Translations under genes and position numbers: made by a program
Shown here: in pieces, positions 16,778 through 26,000 of the stretch
Layout: every line of letters begins with the position of its first letter
Numbering within the stretch: position 1 is the first letter of the stretch
Notes under the pieces: generated by a model
What the model was told of the DNA's origin: nothing
Databases searched by the model: none
Seen by the model: only the letters and a program-made list of their open reading frames with translations
Origin: CAZVEV01 sp964625865
Lineage (GTDB): Bacteria; Planctomycetota; Phycisphaerae; SM23-33
Length of the DNA stretch: 33,955 nucleotides
Assembly (NCBI GenBank): GCA_964625865.1
Contig: CAZVEV010000034.1
Coordinates: 1-33,955, forward strand
Direction: 5' to 3'

Positions 16778-17722
16778 CTATGGTGTCTCGTGTTGTGCAG
16801 GGGGATTGGCGCCGGAGGCGCTGTGCTGGAGTTCAAGCAGCATGTCCCTTAGCGTGACCGTCGGCAGGGAGTCCTTGCGTCCGTGAAGGAGCGTTTCCAC
16901 ATTGCCGTGGAAGAAGCCCTCGAGGACGTCGGCGGGAAAGTCGAGTCCCGCCACACAGTCCACGAAATCCTTCATTCGGTGAAGTCTCTTGCCGGGGGAT
17001 GGCATGGGATAGTCGGTTCCGAAGATGATCTTGTCGGCGCCGATTCTGGCCACCAGATCCGGTGTGAGGATGGCCTCGATCTCCGAGACGTATGCGGCCG
17101 TGTCGATGAAGACGTTCGGGTTGCCCTCGACAACCATGAACGCCTCATTGTGCGACAGTGTTCCCAGATGTGTCAGCATGATCCGCAATTCGGGAAACTC
17201 GACGGCCACGTCGTCTATCAAGATCGGACTGGCCTGAGAAAGACGCGTCAGGACACCGAAAGGCGTTGTGCCCACGTGGAATACGACAGGGATGTTCAAG
17301 TCGATGCACTTCTCGTAGATGGGGAAGATCGACTCGTCGTTCGGGAAGAAATCCTGCAATGGCGGGTGCAGTTTCAGGCCCAGCATGCCCAGATTCCGCA
17401 CCGCGTGTTCCAGGACATCGACGGCCTTGTCATCTTTCGGATTGACCGAGGCGAAACCCATCAGGCGATCGGGCAACTGAGTGCAAAGGGCGTGGACATA
17501 CTCGTTGGAGGCGTAGACGAGGGGAGCCTCAACGGCGTAGAGGATTGTCTTGTCGATTCCGGCTTCATCCATCTGGGCAAGGAGGGCCTCTGGTCGAAGC
17601 AGGGAGAAACTGGCCTTGATGTCGGCCAATACGGCTACTCCGGAGGGCATGACCACGTCACCGTACTTCTCGGCCATGCCGACAGGATCTATCATGTGGA
17701 CATGAGCGTTAACGATGTTCAT
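16778..17722 (-). CDS. Amidohydrolase_2-family metal hydrolase or decarboxylase
   Basis: 314 aa TIM-barrel metalloenzyme. Metal-site residues are visible: HVH at 7-9, KLHP at 117-120, His149 (VVFHVGT), His185 (MLTHLG) and Asp237 (FGTDYP). The family includes ACMSD-like decarboxylases and lactone or amide hydrolases. No signal peptide, so cytoplasmic. ATG 17722 (MNIVNAHVH) has AAAAGGA about 7 bp upstream and is preferred over the 9-residue longer frame. It is the first gene of the tight operon with the PaaK-like, small ORF, ThiF-like and PLP genes, and has its own candidate promoter. Confidence 0.88.
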   Translation of the reverse strand: MNIVNAHVHMIDPVGMAEKYGDVVMPSGVAVLADIKASFSLLRPEALLAQMDEAGIDKTILYAVEAPLVYASNEYVHALCTQLPDRLMGFASVNPKDDKAVDVLEHAVRNLGMLGLKLHPPLQDFFPNDESIFPIYEKCIDLNIPVVFHVGTTPFGVLTRLSQASPILIDDVAVEFPELRIMLTHLGTLSHNEAFMVVEGNPNVFIDTAAYVSEIEAILTPDLVARIGADKIIFGTDYPMPSPGKRLHRMKDFVDCVAGLDFPADVLEGFFHGNVETLLHGRKDSLPTVTLRDMLLELQHSASGANPPAQHETP

Positions 17723-17778
17723 TGGGAGTTCCTTTTCAGGACAACACAATGCATGGGCGCCCGAAACGCCTCATTGCT

Positions 17779-17807
17779 ATTATACGGCTATATCGTCATC
17801 ATATGCA
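17779..17807 (-). promoter_or_regulatory. Candidate promoter of the amidohydrolase operon
   Basis: A perfect TATAAT on the minus strand (17779-17784), about 57 bp upstream of the start codon. The -35 region 17 bp away (TGCATA, 3/6) is weak, so only the -10 is good. Confidence 0.35.
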
Positions 17808-17957
17808 GATCCCTTCAGAGCATTTCAAGCGGCGCATAAAGACTGGGCGACCGTCCTTCGTCCGATGACGGCTCATGAGTTCCGAGGTGAGACCGCGGGG
17901 GGGGCAAAAGGCTCGGCCAGGACGGGGACGCCTTTGCGGCGTATCGCCCGGGTGGAC

Positions 17958-19049
17958 TCAGGCGGCGCTGGCGCGTCCTGTGCTTGATCGCTCCGGCGCG
18001 GCGTGGAGGTCTGTGTCGGCGCAGACGACCTGGAATGTTGAGTCTCCCCAACCGTGCCGGATCGCATCGAGTTCGTCGGCGGTGCAGTGTGCCAGCAGTT
18101 CGGTGCGAACGATGAACATCTCTTGCAGGAACAGCGGGTCCGCGAAGACCCTCTCCGACAGGATGTCCCACGTAGCCACAAGTCGATGGGCCAGGTTCTT
18201 CGAGTAGTAGAAGTCGTACAGGAACGCGTCTTCGGGCCCCATCACGGCATCGAAGTCTCGGGCGAGAGATTCACCGTCGCTGACTCTCAGGCGCATGCCC
18301 TGAACGACGTCTTCCACCTCGTCGGAGCAATTCCGGCGAGGTCCGAAATGGTCGAACTGGAGGATATCATGGAAGAACCGCGCGTGTCCGGGGCTGATCG
18401 CGACGAACATGTTCCCGCAGCCCTTGGCCGTTGCGTGGGCAAAGCAGGCTTGGGTCAGTTGGAGGAACACGGGCGTGTTGCTGTATTCGTGGGCGACGGC
18501 GAGATTCGTGATCTCGCAGACTCTCCCTGGCTGGCGACGCAGACGGTCGAGTTCCTCGCCGAATGCATGGTCGCTCGGAAGGCCCAACTTCGGGGTGTCG
18601 AGGATGACGCTGGTGACCGCCACAACTCTGCCCTCGATGCGAGCGACGAAGGTCGCCATTTCAGGCAAGGCTTCAAATGCTCGGACGCGTGTGCCACCAG
18701 CCATCGGGAGCATATAGCCCTTTTCGACATAGGCGTCATGCACCAGGGCATAGGCGTCCAGCAGTGCGGGGATCGTCACGGCCCGTTCAACGGTGATGCC
18801 GAGGCGGTCGACGTCGAGCATGCCGGCCTTGCGCAGCCGAGCTACTCGTCGTCTGAGACGCTCTCCCGCCGCGGATGCGGGATCAGGTGCAACGGCTTGA
18901 TCTGCCCTGTCCGGGTGCGCCGGAGTGCTCGGGCGGGTGGAAAGGCCCGAATGTGTCCTGCCGACCGGATCGAGGGTGGCGAAGGGTCGCTTGCCGTGTA
19001 TAGGCAATGCTCTGGCGACCTCCTGTTGTATCGCATGGTCCTTGTTCAT
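17958..19049 (-). CDS. FeeM-type N-acyltransferase (GNAT fold), copy 1
   Basis: 363 aa. The middle part resembles N-acyl amino acid synthases and the PEP-CTERM/exosortase-associated acyltransferase family, both relatives of autoinducer synthases. Visible are VHDAYVEKGYM (103-113), SVILDTPKLGLPSDHAF (147-163) ending in an ELDRLR helix, and CEITNLAV (178-185). These enzymes move a fatty acyl group from acyl carrier protein to an amino acid or similar amine. The first 62 residues are low-complexity and not conserved with copy 2. ATG 19049 has GAGGGA upstream; the frame extends to 19214 without a better site. It lies 235 bp upstream of the amidohydrolase and shares about two-thirds identity by eye with the divergent copy at 19547. 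Confidence 0.8.
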   Translation of the reverse strand: MNKDHAIQQEVARALPIHGKRPFATLDPVGRTHSGLSTRPSTPAHPDRADQAVAPDPASAAGERLRRRVARLRKAGMLDVDRLGITVERAVTIPALLDAYALVHDAYVEKGYMLPMAGGTRVRAFEALPEMATFVARIEGRVVAVTSVILDTPKLGLPSDHAFGEELDRLRRQPGRVCEITNLAVAHEYSNTPVFLQLTQACFAHATAKGCGNMFVAISPGHARFFHDILQFDHFGPRRNCSDEVEDVVQGMRLRVSDGESLARDFDAVMGPEDAFLYDFYYSKNLAHRLVATWDILSERVFADPLFLQEMFIVRTELLAHCTADELDAIRHGWGDSTFQVVCADTDLHAAPERSSTGRASAA

Positions 19050-19546
19050 CTTTGTGTCCCTCACGGCGTCCTGTCCCGATTCGGCCTCCGAAGGGAACGT
19101 ACGATTCCATTCCTGCCCTGGCCAATCGGAATCGCTGCAATGCGGGAGATTTAGAGGTGAGTGCCCTTTTTTTTTGGGAAGGGTCTTGACAAGCGGGCAG
19201 CGCGTCTGGTACAAAGCAACGCATAGCGAACGCGTTATACGTGGCCGACGGACCGGCGGCGGACTTTGCTCAAACGCTGCTCGTTTGTGCTCACTATCCG
19301 AGGTCTCCAGAGCATGCGATGCATGGATGCGGGACGTGACAAGGTCTTCACAGCCCTTCGGGGCGTGGCAGGAAGTACGTTCATATTCATAATATGCTGC
19401 CCTGAAAAGGATTGGAGTGTTTTCCCGCGAGAGCGGACGGAGGCTGTTTCCTTCCGCTGGCCGGGAGGCATTGACCCGCGGTCGCCTCAGACCGCAGGTG
19501 CCAACCCGATGAATGGGCTGGAACGCGCAGAGACGAGGACGCGGAG
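19050..19546. promoter_or_regulatory. Divergent intergenic region between the two FeeM-type genes
   Basis: 497 bases without a credible gene. On the plus strand it holds TTGACA (19186-19191), an 18-bp spacer and TACAAA (19210-19215), preceded by a nine-T run (about 19167-19175). This would leave a leader of about 325 nt before copy 2, containing a GCGGTC/GACCGC hairpin near 19479-19496. I see no clear promoter for copy 1 and no recognisable regulator-binding palindrome. Confidence 0.4.
19186..19215 (+). promoter_or_regulatory. Candidate sigma-70 promoter of FeeM-type copy 2
   Basis: Consensus -35 TTGACA, 18-bp spacer, -10 TACAAA (4/6). The only strong -35 in this divergent region. Confidence 0.45.
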
Positions 19547-20632
19547 ATGATGCGAAGTGAGGTCGTAACGGCGAGACCGGCTACCGCCGTGGCGGACGAA
19601 GGCAAGTGGGTCCGCACGCATGGCGCACCGGTGGGGACCCCCAACCGACTGTGGTGTCTGACCGAGAAGGGCAGGCCCCGGCCAACGGTTGCCGCCGTGC
19701 CGAGCGGGCGCAAGCCCGGTGAAGTCGACCGCCTCAGGCGGCGGGTTGCTCGGCTGCGCAAGGGCGGCATGCTCGACGTCAACAGTCTGGACACCACCGT
19801 CGATCGGGCCGTGTCGGTCCCGGAACTGCTCGACGCCAATGCCCTGGTGCATGACGCCTATGTCGAGAAAGGCTACATGCTCTCGACTGCCAGCGGCGTT
19901 CGCGTCAGGGCGTTCGAGGCCCTGCCCGAGATGGCGACATTCGTCGCTCGGGCCGCCGGACGCGTCGTTGCGGTCATGAGTGTCATTCTCGATACGCCCG
20001 AGTTGGGGCTTCCCAGTGATCACGTGTTCCCCGTGGAGATCAACCGCCTCCGGCGCGAGCCGGGAGGGGTCTGCGAGATCACCAACCTCGCCGTTGTCCA
20101 GGAATACCGAAACACGCCGGTGTTTCTTCAACTGACCCAGGCGTGCCTGGCCCACGCTGTCCACAAGAACTGCGGGAACATGTTCGTGGCCGTCAGTCCC
20201 GGCCACGCGCGGTTCTTCCGCGACATCCTGCAGTTCGAGTACCGTGGGCCGCGACGGAACTACTCCGACGAGGTCGAAGACATCGTCCAGGGCATGCGAT
20301 TGAGCGTTACTGACAGCGAGTGGCTGACCCTGCGGTTCGACGCGGCGATGCTCCCCGGCCAGGCGTTCCTCCACGACTTGTACTACGGGGACAATCCCAT
20401 GCATGAAGTCATTGCCTCCTGGGACATCCTCGCCGAGAACGTCTTCTCCGATTCGCTGTTCCTGCGGGAGATGTTCGTTCTGCGCACCGGCCTGTTGGAC
20501 TGCTGCGGCGAGACCGAGTTGGACGCCATCCGTCAGCGGTGGGGCCACGACGCCTTCGTAGCCGCCTGCGACTCGCAATACGCGGGTGTCACTGCGGATG
20601 CACGCGGCGAAGAACAAGCCAGCGCCGCCTGA
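19547..20632 (+). CDS. FeeM-type N-acyltransferase (GNAT fold), copy 2
   Basis: 361 aa. Same landmarks as copy 1: VHDAYVEKGYML, SVILDTPELGLPSDHVF, CEITNLAV, and a conserved C-terminal half (FDAAM, SWDILAENVF, LDAIRQRWG). Both copies keep the long region after the GNAT core, so this C-terminal half is a real shared domain. Likely transfers an acyl chain to an amino-group acceptor in the cytoplasm. The start ATG 19547 has GCGGAG close upstream; ATG 19550 is directly adjacent. It is divergent from copy 1 and convergent with the PilZ gene 37 bp away. Confidence 0.8.
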   Translation: MMRSEVVTARPATAVADEGKWVRTHGAPVGTPNRLWCLTEKGRPRPTVAAVPSGRKPGEVDRLRRRVARLRKGGMLDVNSLDTTVDRAVSVPELLDANALVHDAYVEKGYMLSTASGVRVRAFEALPEMATFVARAAGRVVAVMSVILDTPELGLPSDHVFPVEINRLRREPGGVCEITNLAVVQEYRNTPVFLQLTQACLAHAVHKNCGNMFVAVSPGHARFFRDILQFEYRGPRRNYSDEVEDIVQGMRLSVTDSEWLTLRFDAAMLPGQAFLHDLYYGDNPMHEVIASWDILAENVFSDSLFLREMFVLRTGLLDCCGETELDAIRQRWGHDAFVAACDSQYAGVTADARGEEQASAA

Positions 20633-20669
20633 GTCATCTGATGGGGCCGTCAACTCCGCACGCGGACCT

Positions 20670-21521
20670 TTACGGCACTTGGTCACCGCCCGCGGGGGGC
20701 TGTCGCTTCGGAGCGCAATGGTCTGCCGCACAGCGACCCAACAGCGCATCGGAGGTGGGCAGTTCCTCGACGTCGCCCAGGCCGACCATCCACGCGCCGG
20801 GCCCCAGCAGCGTGACGTGCCTGACCGTTCCTCGGAATCGGGAGGCCGTTACCAAGCCCGGGATTCGCACCTGGACAATGAGTTGGCAGTTCACCGCGAG
20901 CGTGTGGGGGCCGGTGAATTCCAGGCCCAGACCGCCTTGGGACCAGTTGCGCAGGCGGGCAACGACCGGCTCGCCGCTTGAGCGGTGCCCCTGCGGGTCG
21001 ATGACGGTCAAGATGGTGGCCTGTACGGGCTTGAGCGGGTCGGCGTGATGACGACGCTTTCTTCGTTCGTTGCAGGAGAGGATCTTTGCCGGGGATGCAA
21101 CGGTCAGCGCGTCTACCCGCCGAGTGGGGTGAAGGGGGAACTGGGAGTGTCCGACCACCGTGGTCCGTGACTGCATCCAGAGGTCCGCCAGTTCGAACGC
21201 CAGCCCGACCTGCCAGCCCGCAGGCAGGAACACCTTGTCGCCGGGAGCGGCGGTCGGCACGACCAGAGCGAGGTCACCGGCCTGATCGACGCCGAGAAGG
21301 CGGCTGATCAGACGCCGTGGCGTATGGGGAGTCACCGGGTCGATGACGAGGTCGACCCGCGCCCTGCGGGCGACGGCCTCCTGAATGGCTGTTGCGGCGA
21401 ATGTCTTTGGTTCGTCCACGGGATGCAATCTCGCCTGTCGGGCCTCCGCGGTCGCGACCGGGACCGCGCGCAGCGGGGCCGGACTCGACTCATATCGTCC
21501 TATCATACTATCGGTCCGCAC
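20670..21521 (-). CDS. PilZ-domain protein, probable c-di-GMP receptor (YcgR-like)
   Basis: 283 aa. Residues about 150-260 form a PilZ domain with the c-di-GMP motifs intact: RxxxR at 153-157 (RRKRR) and NWSQGG at 192-197 (D/NxSxxG). The preceding 50-150 looks like the YcgR N-terminal beta domain. A protein of this type would link c-di-GMP level to motility or exopolysaccharide output, which suits the neighbouring EPS and PEP-CTERM genes. The start is uncertain: GTG 21521 gives the longest form, ATG 21506 is also possible, and neither has a clear ribosome binding site. Confidence 0.75.
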   Translation of the reverse strand: MRTDSMIGRYESSPAPLRAVPVATAEARQARLHPVDEPKTFAATAIQEAVARRARVDLVIDPVTPHTPRRLISRLLGVDQAGDLALVVPTAAPGDKVFLPAGWQVGLAFELADLWMQSRTTVVGHSQFPLHPTRRVDALTVASPAKILSCNERRKRRHHADPLKPVQATILTVIDPQGHRSSGEPVVARLRNWSQGGLGLEFTGPHTLAVNCQLIVQVRIPGLVTASRFRGTVRHVTLLGPGAWMVGLGDVEELPTSDALLGRCAADHCAPKRQPPAGGDQVP

Positions 21522-22139
21522 AGAGGGCGACTTGACCGATGAAAGCCATGCCGTCCATGACCGCCGAGACCGTATCTCCGGCAGCGGGACAGGGACGAGC
21601 CGGCGCGCTGGGCTTGGGAGATCTGCGTGCGATCTAAGTGGTGTTTAGGGAACATATTAAAACCTGATACCATCGTGATCGCCGGCGGAAGAACGCGGCG
21701 CGGGGCCTCGGGAGATAGGACTCGACCTCCGCCGTGCGACCTCGCGATGATCCGTTGGTCGATCCACGGAAGCGCGAAAGAAAATATGTCCCTTTTTCAG
21801 AAAAAAGGCCTTGCCATTTTGGGCATTTCCTTGTAAGATACAGAGTAGAGGAATGCGGGAAATGATGGTGATCATGGCGGACCGGTTGTTGGTGTTCGCG
21901 CCTCGTCGGCGGGAACACGTGCGAGTGAGACGTTCGGCTCGACATCAAGGCTGGTTCTTGCTTTGGGTCGGGGTTTTTCAGATTGGTTGTGGAGGCCCGT
22001 AGTGCGGTGGTTGTGACGGATGTGTTGCCGCGCGATGTAGACAAGTTCGTCGAGACAGTTCACAAAGCCGTGTCAGCAGTGACATGTTGACTTCCGGGCC
22101 GAACCGCTGTTCGGGCCGGGAGCAGAAAGAGGACTTATC
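21522..22139 (+). promoter_or_regulatory. Intergenic region with candidate promoter and leader of the fourth PEP-CTERM gene
   Basis: 618 bases, no convincing gene. A candidate promoter TTGCCA, 17-bp spacer, TAAGAT lies at 21811-21839 and would give a leader of about 295 nt. A hairpin (CCGGGCCGAAC against GTTCGGGCCGG, one internal mismatch, 22095-22119) lies just before the AAAGAGG ribosome binding site and could affect access to it. The PilZ gene upstream region (21522-21600) shows nothing else. Confidence 0.4.
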
Positions 22140-22916
22140 ATGAAGACAGCGAGGATTACACTGGGCGTTTTGGTCCTGTCCCTGGCCGTTCAGGGGGCTC
22201 TGGCGGAGTCTCTGGGCAAGGTGCGCTTGAAGTACCACAGCGTAGACCCGGGCAAGACCGCGCGGTTCTATAAGAACGGGAGCTACCTCGGGTATATCTC
22301 GGCGGGAACGTGGAACCTGAAAGTGGACATGGGCTACGCGGCGACAGGCGAAGGGATAGAGATCCAGACCATGGCCGCGTCAAACAACGACCTGATTGGC
22401 GGGTACTGCGTGGAGTTGGCCCAATCACGGCCGAGCAGTTACTACTACACGACCTACGACGTGATCGAGCCCGAGAGCGGCCCTTTCAGTCTGTCGGCCA
22501 GCAAGTCCACGCACCTGCGCCGCCTCTTCGACATGCACCTGGATGATGTGACCGGTGACACGTCCGGGGCTGCGTTCCAGATGGCCGTCTGGGAGATCAT
22601 CTACGAGACCAGCGGCGAGTACGAACTGAACTACTACGACTACGGCGACCGCGGCTCGTTCTTTGCCAAGGACGGAACAAGCATCACCCTGGCCAACACC
22701 TGGCTGGCCGACGTGGTCGCCGGAACGGGTAATCCTGACATCCGCCTGAGGATCCTGACCGATCCGTGCAAGCAGGACTACGCCATGATCCTGCCCGAGC
22801 CGACGACCCCGGGCGACCCGGTAATCCCCGAGCCGCTCACACTGGTAGCCCTGACCGCCGGCGTCGGCGGACTGGGCGGGTATCTCAAGAAGCGTTTCGC
22901 AACGAAGGTGGTCTGA
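22140..22916 (+). CDS. PEP-CTERM protein with thioester-domain-like motifs
   Basis: 258 aa, signal peptide 1-22 (ends ALA). The mature domain has GGYCVEL with Cys90 and AAFQMAVWEII with Gln147, the spacing and wording seen in thioester (TED-like) domains, where Cys and Gln form an internal thioester that can bind covalently to surfaces. The assignment is by motif only. The C-terminal signal from 230 is PEPLTL, a Gly-rich hydrophobic helix and KKRFATKVV; a second PEP occurs at 220-222. AAAGAGG lies about 8 bp before the ATG. It stands alone, followed by a hairpin. Confidence 0.87.
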   Translation: MKTARITLGVLVLSLAVQGALAESLGKVRLKYHSVDPGKTARFYKNGSYLGYISAGTWNLKVDMGYAATGEGIEIQTMAASNNDLIGGYCVELAQSRPSSYYYTTYDVIEPESGPFSLSASKSTHLRRLFDMHLDDVTGDTSGAAFQMAVWEIIYETSGEYELNYYDYGDRGSFFAKDGTSITLANTWLADVVAGTGNPDIRLRILTDPCKQDYAMILPEPTTPGDPVIPEPLTLVALTAGVGGLGGYLKKRFATKVV

Positions 22917-22955
22917 CCCCTGAGGCGAAACTGAGTCCGGCCTGACTGACAATAC

Positions 22956-22995
22956 GCAGAGGCACGACGGGAGATCTTCTCGGTCGTGCCTCTGC
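22956..22995 (+). terminator. Hairpin terminator after the fourth PEP-CTERM gene
   Basis: A perfect 13-bp stem (GCAGAGGCACGAC with GTCGTGCCTCTGC) and a 14-nt loop, followed by a weak T tract (TTCTTT). It lies between convergent genes and may serve both strands. Confidence 0.6.
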
Positions 22996-23049
22996 TTCTT
23001 TGCGCTGACGATCCGCGCCCGTTGGGGGGGGGGCGGCGGGCCGGTCGGA

Positions 23050-26000
23050 TCAACTCGGCGCCCTGTCCAACGCCTCTCTGGCGAGTCTGACGGCCCCTGC
23101 CGCGGAGGCCGTCAACGTCTCGTCGCGAGACTCGATGGCCTGGGCAGCGGCCACGGTGGCCTGGAAGTGCCACCTCGCCATCTCCTCCTGCCCCGTTCGG
23201 GCCAGGACCGCACCGGCGTGGTAGTGAATCTCAACCGACCGGGGCCTGATGCTGACCGCCTTAAGAGTATCAGTCCGGGCCTGGTCCGTCTGGCCGCGGA
23301 GCAGTGCAAGCCAGCCTCTCGTGTCGAGGTACGTTGCGTTGTCCGGGTCGGCCTCGACCGCGGCGCGGGCCCACGTCAGCGCCTCGTCCAGGCGGGCCGG
23401 GTCGTCGGGATGGAGCTGGGAGACGATGTAGGCAGCGTTGTTGGCGGCCTGGGGGTCTTTAGCATCCTGCCAGACCTTACGGTATAGTGCCAATGCTCCA
23501 GCCAGGTCCCCCGCCCGTTCGGTAGCTACCGCCTGGGCCAGCAGCAGCAGCGGGTCGTTGTCCGCGGCTCGGGCAGCCCGGGCGTACAGCGTTACCGCTT
23601 CGGCGAACTTGCCTGCATCGCCCGCGATCGCTCCGCGGATGCGGAGCGCCAGTGCGCAATCGGTCGGCTTGAGCAGGGCGGCGACTTTCGCCAGTGCCTC
23701 GGCGTCCGGCTCGGACTGCATCACCAGCGCCGCGGCCCACTGACACTGCGGGCGTTTGGTTAGAACGTCCGCCGCCCAGGTCATTCCCAGTTCGCCGACT
23801 CGCCACTCGATGGCCAGCGTGGCCTTAAGCAACGCCGCCGCTTCACGTGCCGCGGCGGCTCCGCTGGCGCGGTGCGTGACAAGTTCAGCCGCCACCGTGG
23901 GCCCCACGTCGGCGGATCGGGCCAGGGAGGCGAGGTCCTGGTCGGTCGTCTCCGCCGCCAGTGCCGCCAACAGTCTGTAGCGAGGCGCAACACTCATGGG
24001 CCAATTGCGCCCGGCCGCCTCGCTGCTGAGGTAGGCGACCCGACGGGTCCAGCGGTCCCGGGCCTCGGCGTCGTCGACCTGTGAGGAGACGATTATCCCG
24101 AGCAGGGCGTCGGAGAGACCGGCGCGGTCGACGTCGGCCAGCATCGCAGCGGCCGCCTGAGGGGCCGAGTCGACACTCAGCAGGATCGCCATGTGCCTCC
24201 AGCGATCCGCTACAGAGCGTCGTGCGAGGGACCGGGCGAACCGGGAGGCCCCGGTGATATCGTCGGCCTGAAGCAGGGCCTCGAGGGCCAGCCCATTGGC
24301 CGGTGCCGAAGCAGGGAGCATTACATCCGTGCGGTCGGCGAAGTCCTGGAAGGCCTTGCTCGCGCCTCTGGGCTTGTCCGCGTCAAGCAATACGGCCATC
24401 TGCCCAGCCAGGGCCGTCGTACTGTTCGGCTTGGTCCTTCGCAGGTCTGCAAGAATCGCCACCTTCTCATCTGGTCCGGATGCCACGTCGGCCAGGATGA
24501 TCTGGGCCTGGGAGTATTGCGGGCTGTGCGGCCCGATCTCCGCCAGGATCTTTCTGGCGCGATCCAGCGCCCCGAGCCTCACCAGTGCTGTTCCCATCGC
24601 CAGCCTCACCGCGGGGCTCTGGCCGTATCCCGCGGCATCCATGGCTTCGAAGGCTTTGACGGCCTGAGAGGCCAGCCCCCATCGTGACACCAGGCGTCCT
24701 CGTTCGAACAACGCCCGAGCCTTGCCCACTCCGCCCAGCGAGTCCATCGACTTGAGGGCCTCCAGCGCTTCAGCAGGCCGCTGGAGTGAATCCAGCGCAT
24801 TGGCGCGGGCGACGTGGAGGTCCAGGTTGGTCGGCTGGAGTTCAATGGCTTTGTCCAGCGGCGGCAGGGCCTCGGCGGACTTGCCCGCCGCCATGAGTAC
24901 GGTGGACTGCAGGAGATGGGATCGGGCGTCATTGGGCAGAGCGGCCACCACACGGTCCGCCAGGGCCACCGCATCGTCGAACCGCTCCAGTCGCACCAAT
25001 TGCGCCGTCACCTCTCGCAAAGTGGGCGGATCTCGCTGGGCTTCCGCCTCGGCGCCCAGTTCCTTCAACGTCACCACAGCATCGTCCAGTCGCCCCGCCG
25101 ATGCCAGGATGTCGGCGCGGGTCTTCAACACCGCGTGCCGCCAGTTCGCGTCGTCGGGCATCTTCTTCAACTCGGCCAGCGCCTCATCGACCTTGCCGGT
25201 TCTGGCAAGAACGCCAGCCAGGAGGACTCGTGCCCGGTTCCGTGACGTCTCGGGCGCCCTCGGGGTGTCGGCTAACTGCGTGTAAACTCGGATCGCGGAC
25301 GTGTGGTCGCCTTGGCGCGAGTAGAGCCACGCGATAGTCAGGGCGATCAGGTCGTCATCGGCGCCGTGGAACTTGCCCAGCGCCTGGGCGACCTTCAGCG
25401 GCGGATCCTTGCGCGACAGGAGGCTGGCGATGTTCACATAGGCCTGGATCTCTCGCGGGGCCGCACGAAGGACAGCCGCCCATTGCCTGACGCACTGGTC
25501 TTCCTTGCCCATCGCAAGATAGGTCCTTCCGAGCAGCGCCCGGAGCCCCGGATGGTTCGGTGAACTGTTCAGTGCGTCCTCACAGACGGTCACGCACCAT
25601 TCCGGCCGCCCCGTGTTGAGATACGTCCCGGCCAGTGCCAGCGCCGCATGTGGCGACCGGGCGATCTGCTTGAGCATTCGTTCCGGCTTGACGATCTCAT
25701 TGCGGACCAGCATGGTCCGAAGTCGCAGGAGTTCGGCCTCAGCGTGGTCTGCGGGCATCTGGTCCAGGTGCTCGATGCATTGATCGATGTCGCCGGCACC
25801 GAACCACAACCGTGCCAGGGCCAGGCGGTAGTCCGTGTTGGTGGGCTGGGACCGCAGCGCGGTGGCGAGATGCTCGGCCGCCTGAAATCGTCTTCCGGTG
25901 GCCAGGCAGAGCGTGGCCAACTCATACCTGACGGCCATGGCGTCGGGCGTTTGCGACAGTTCGGCGATCAGGATGGCCTCGGCCTCCGAGGTCCGGCCCA

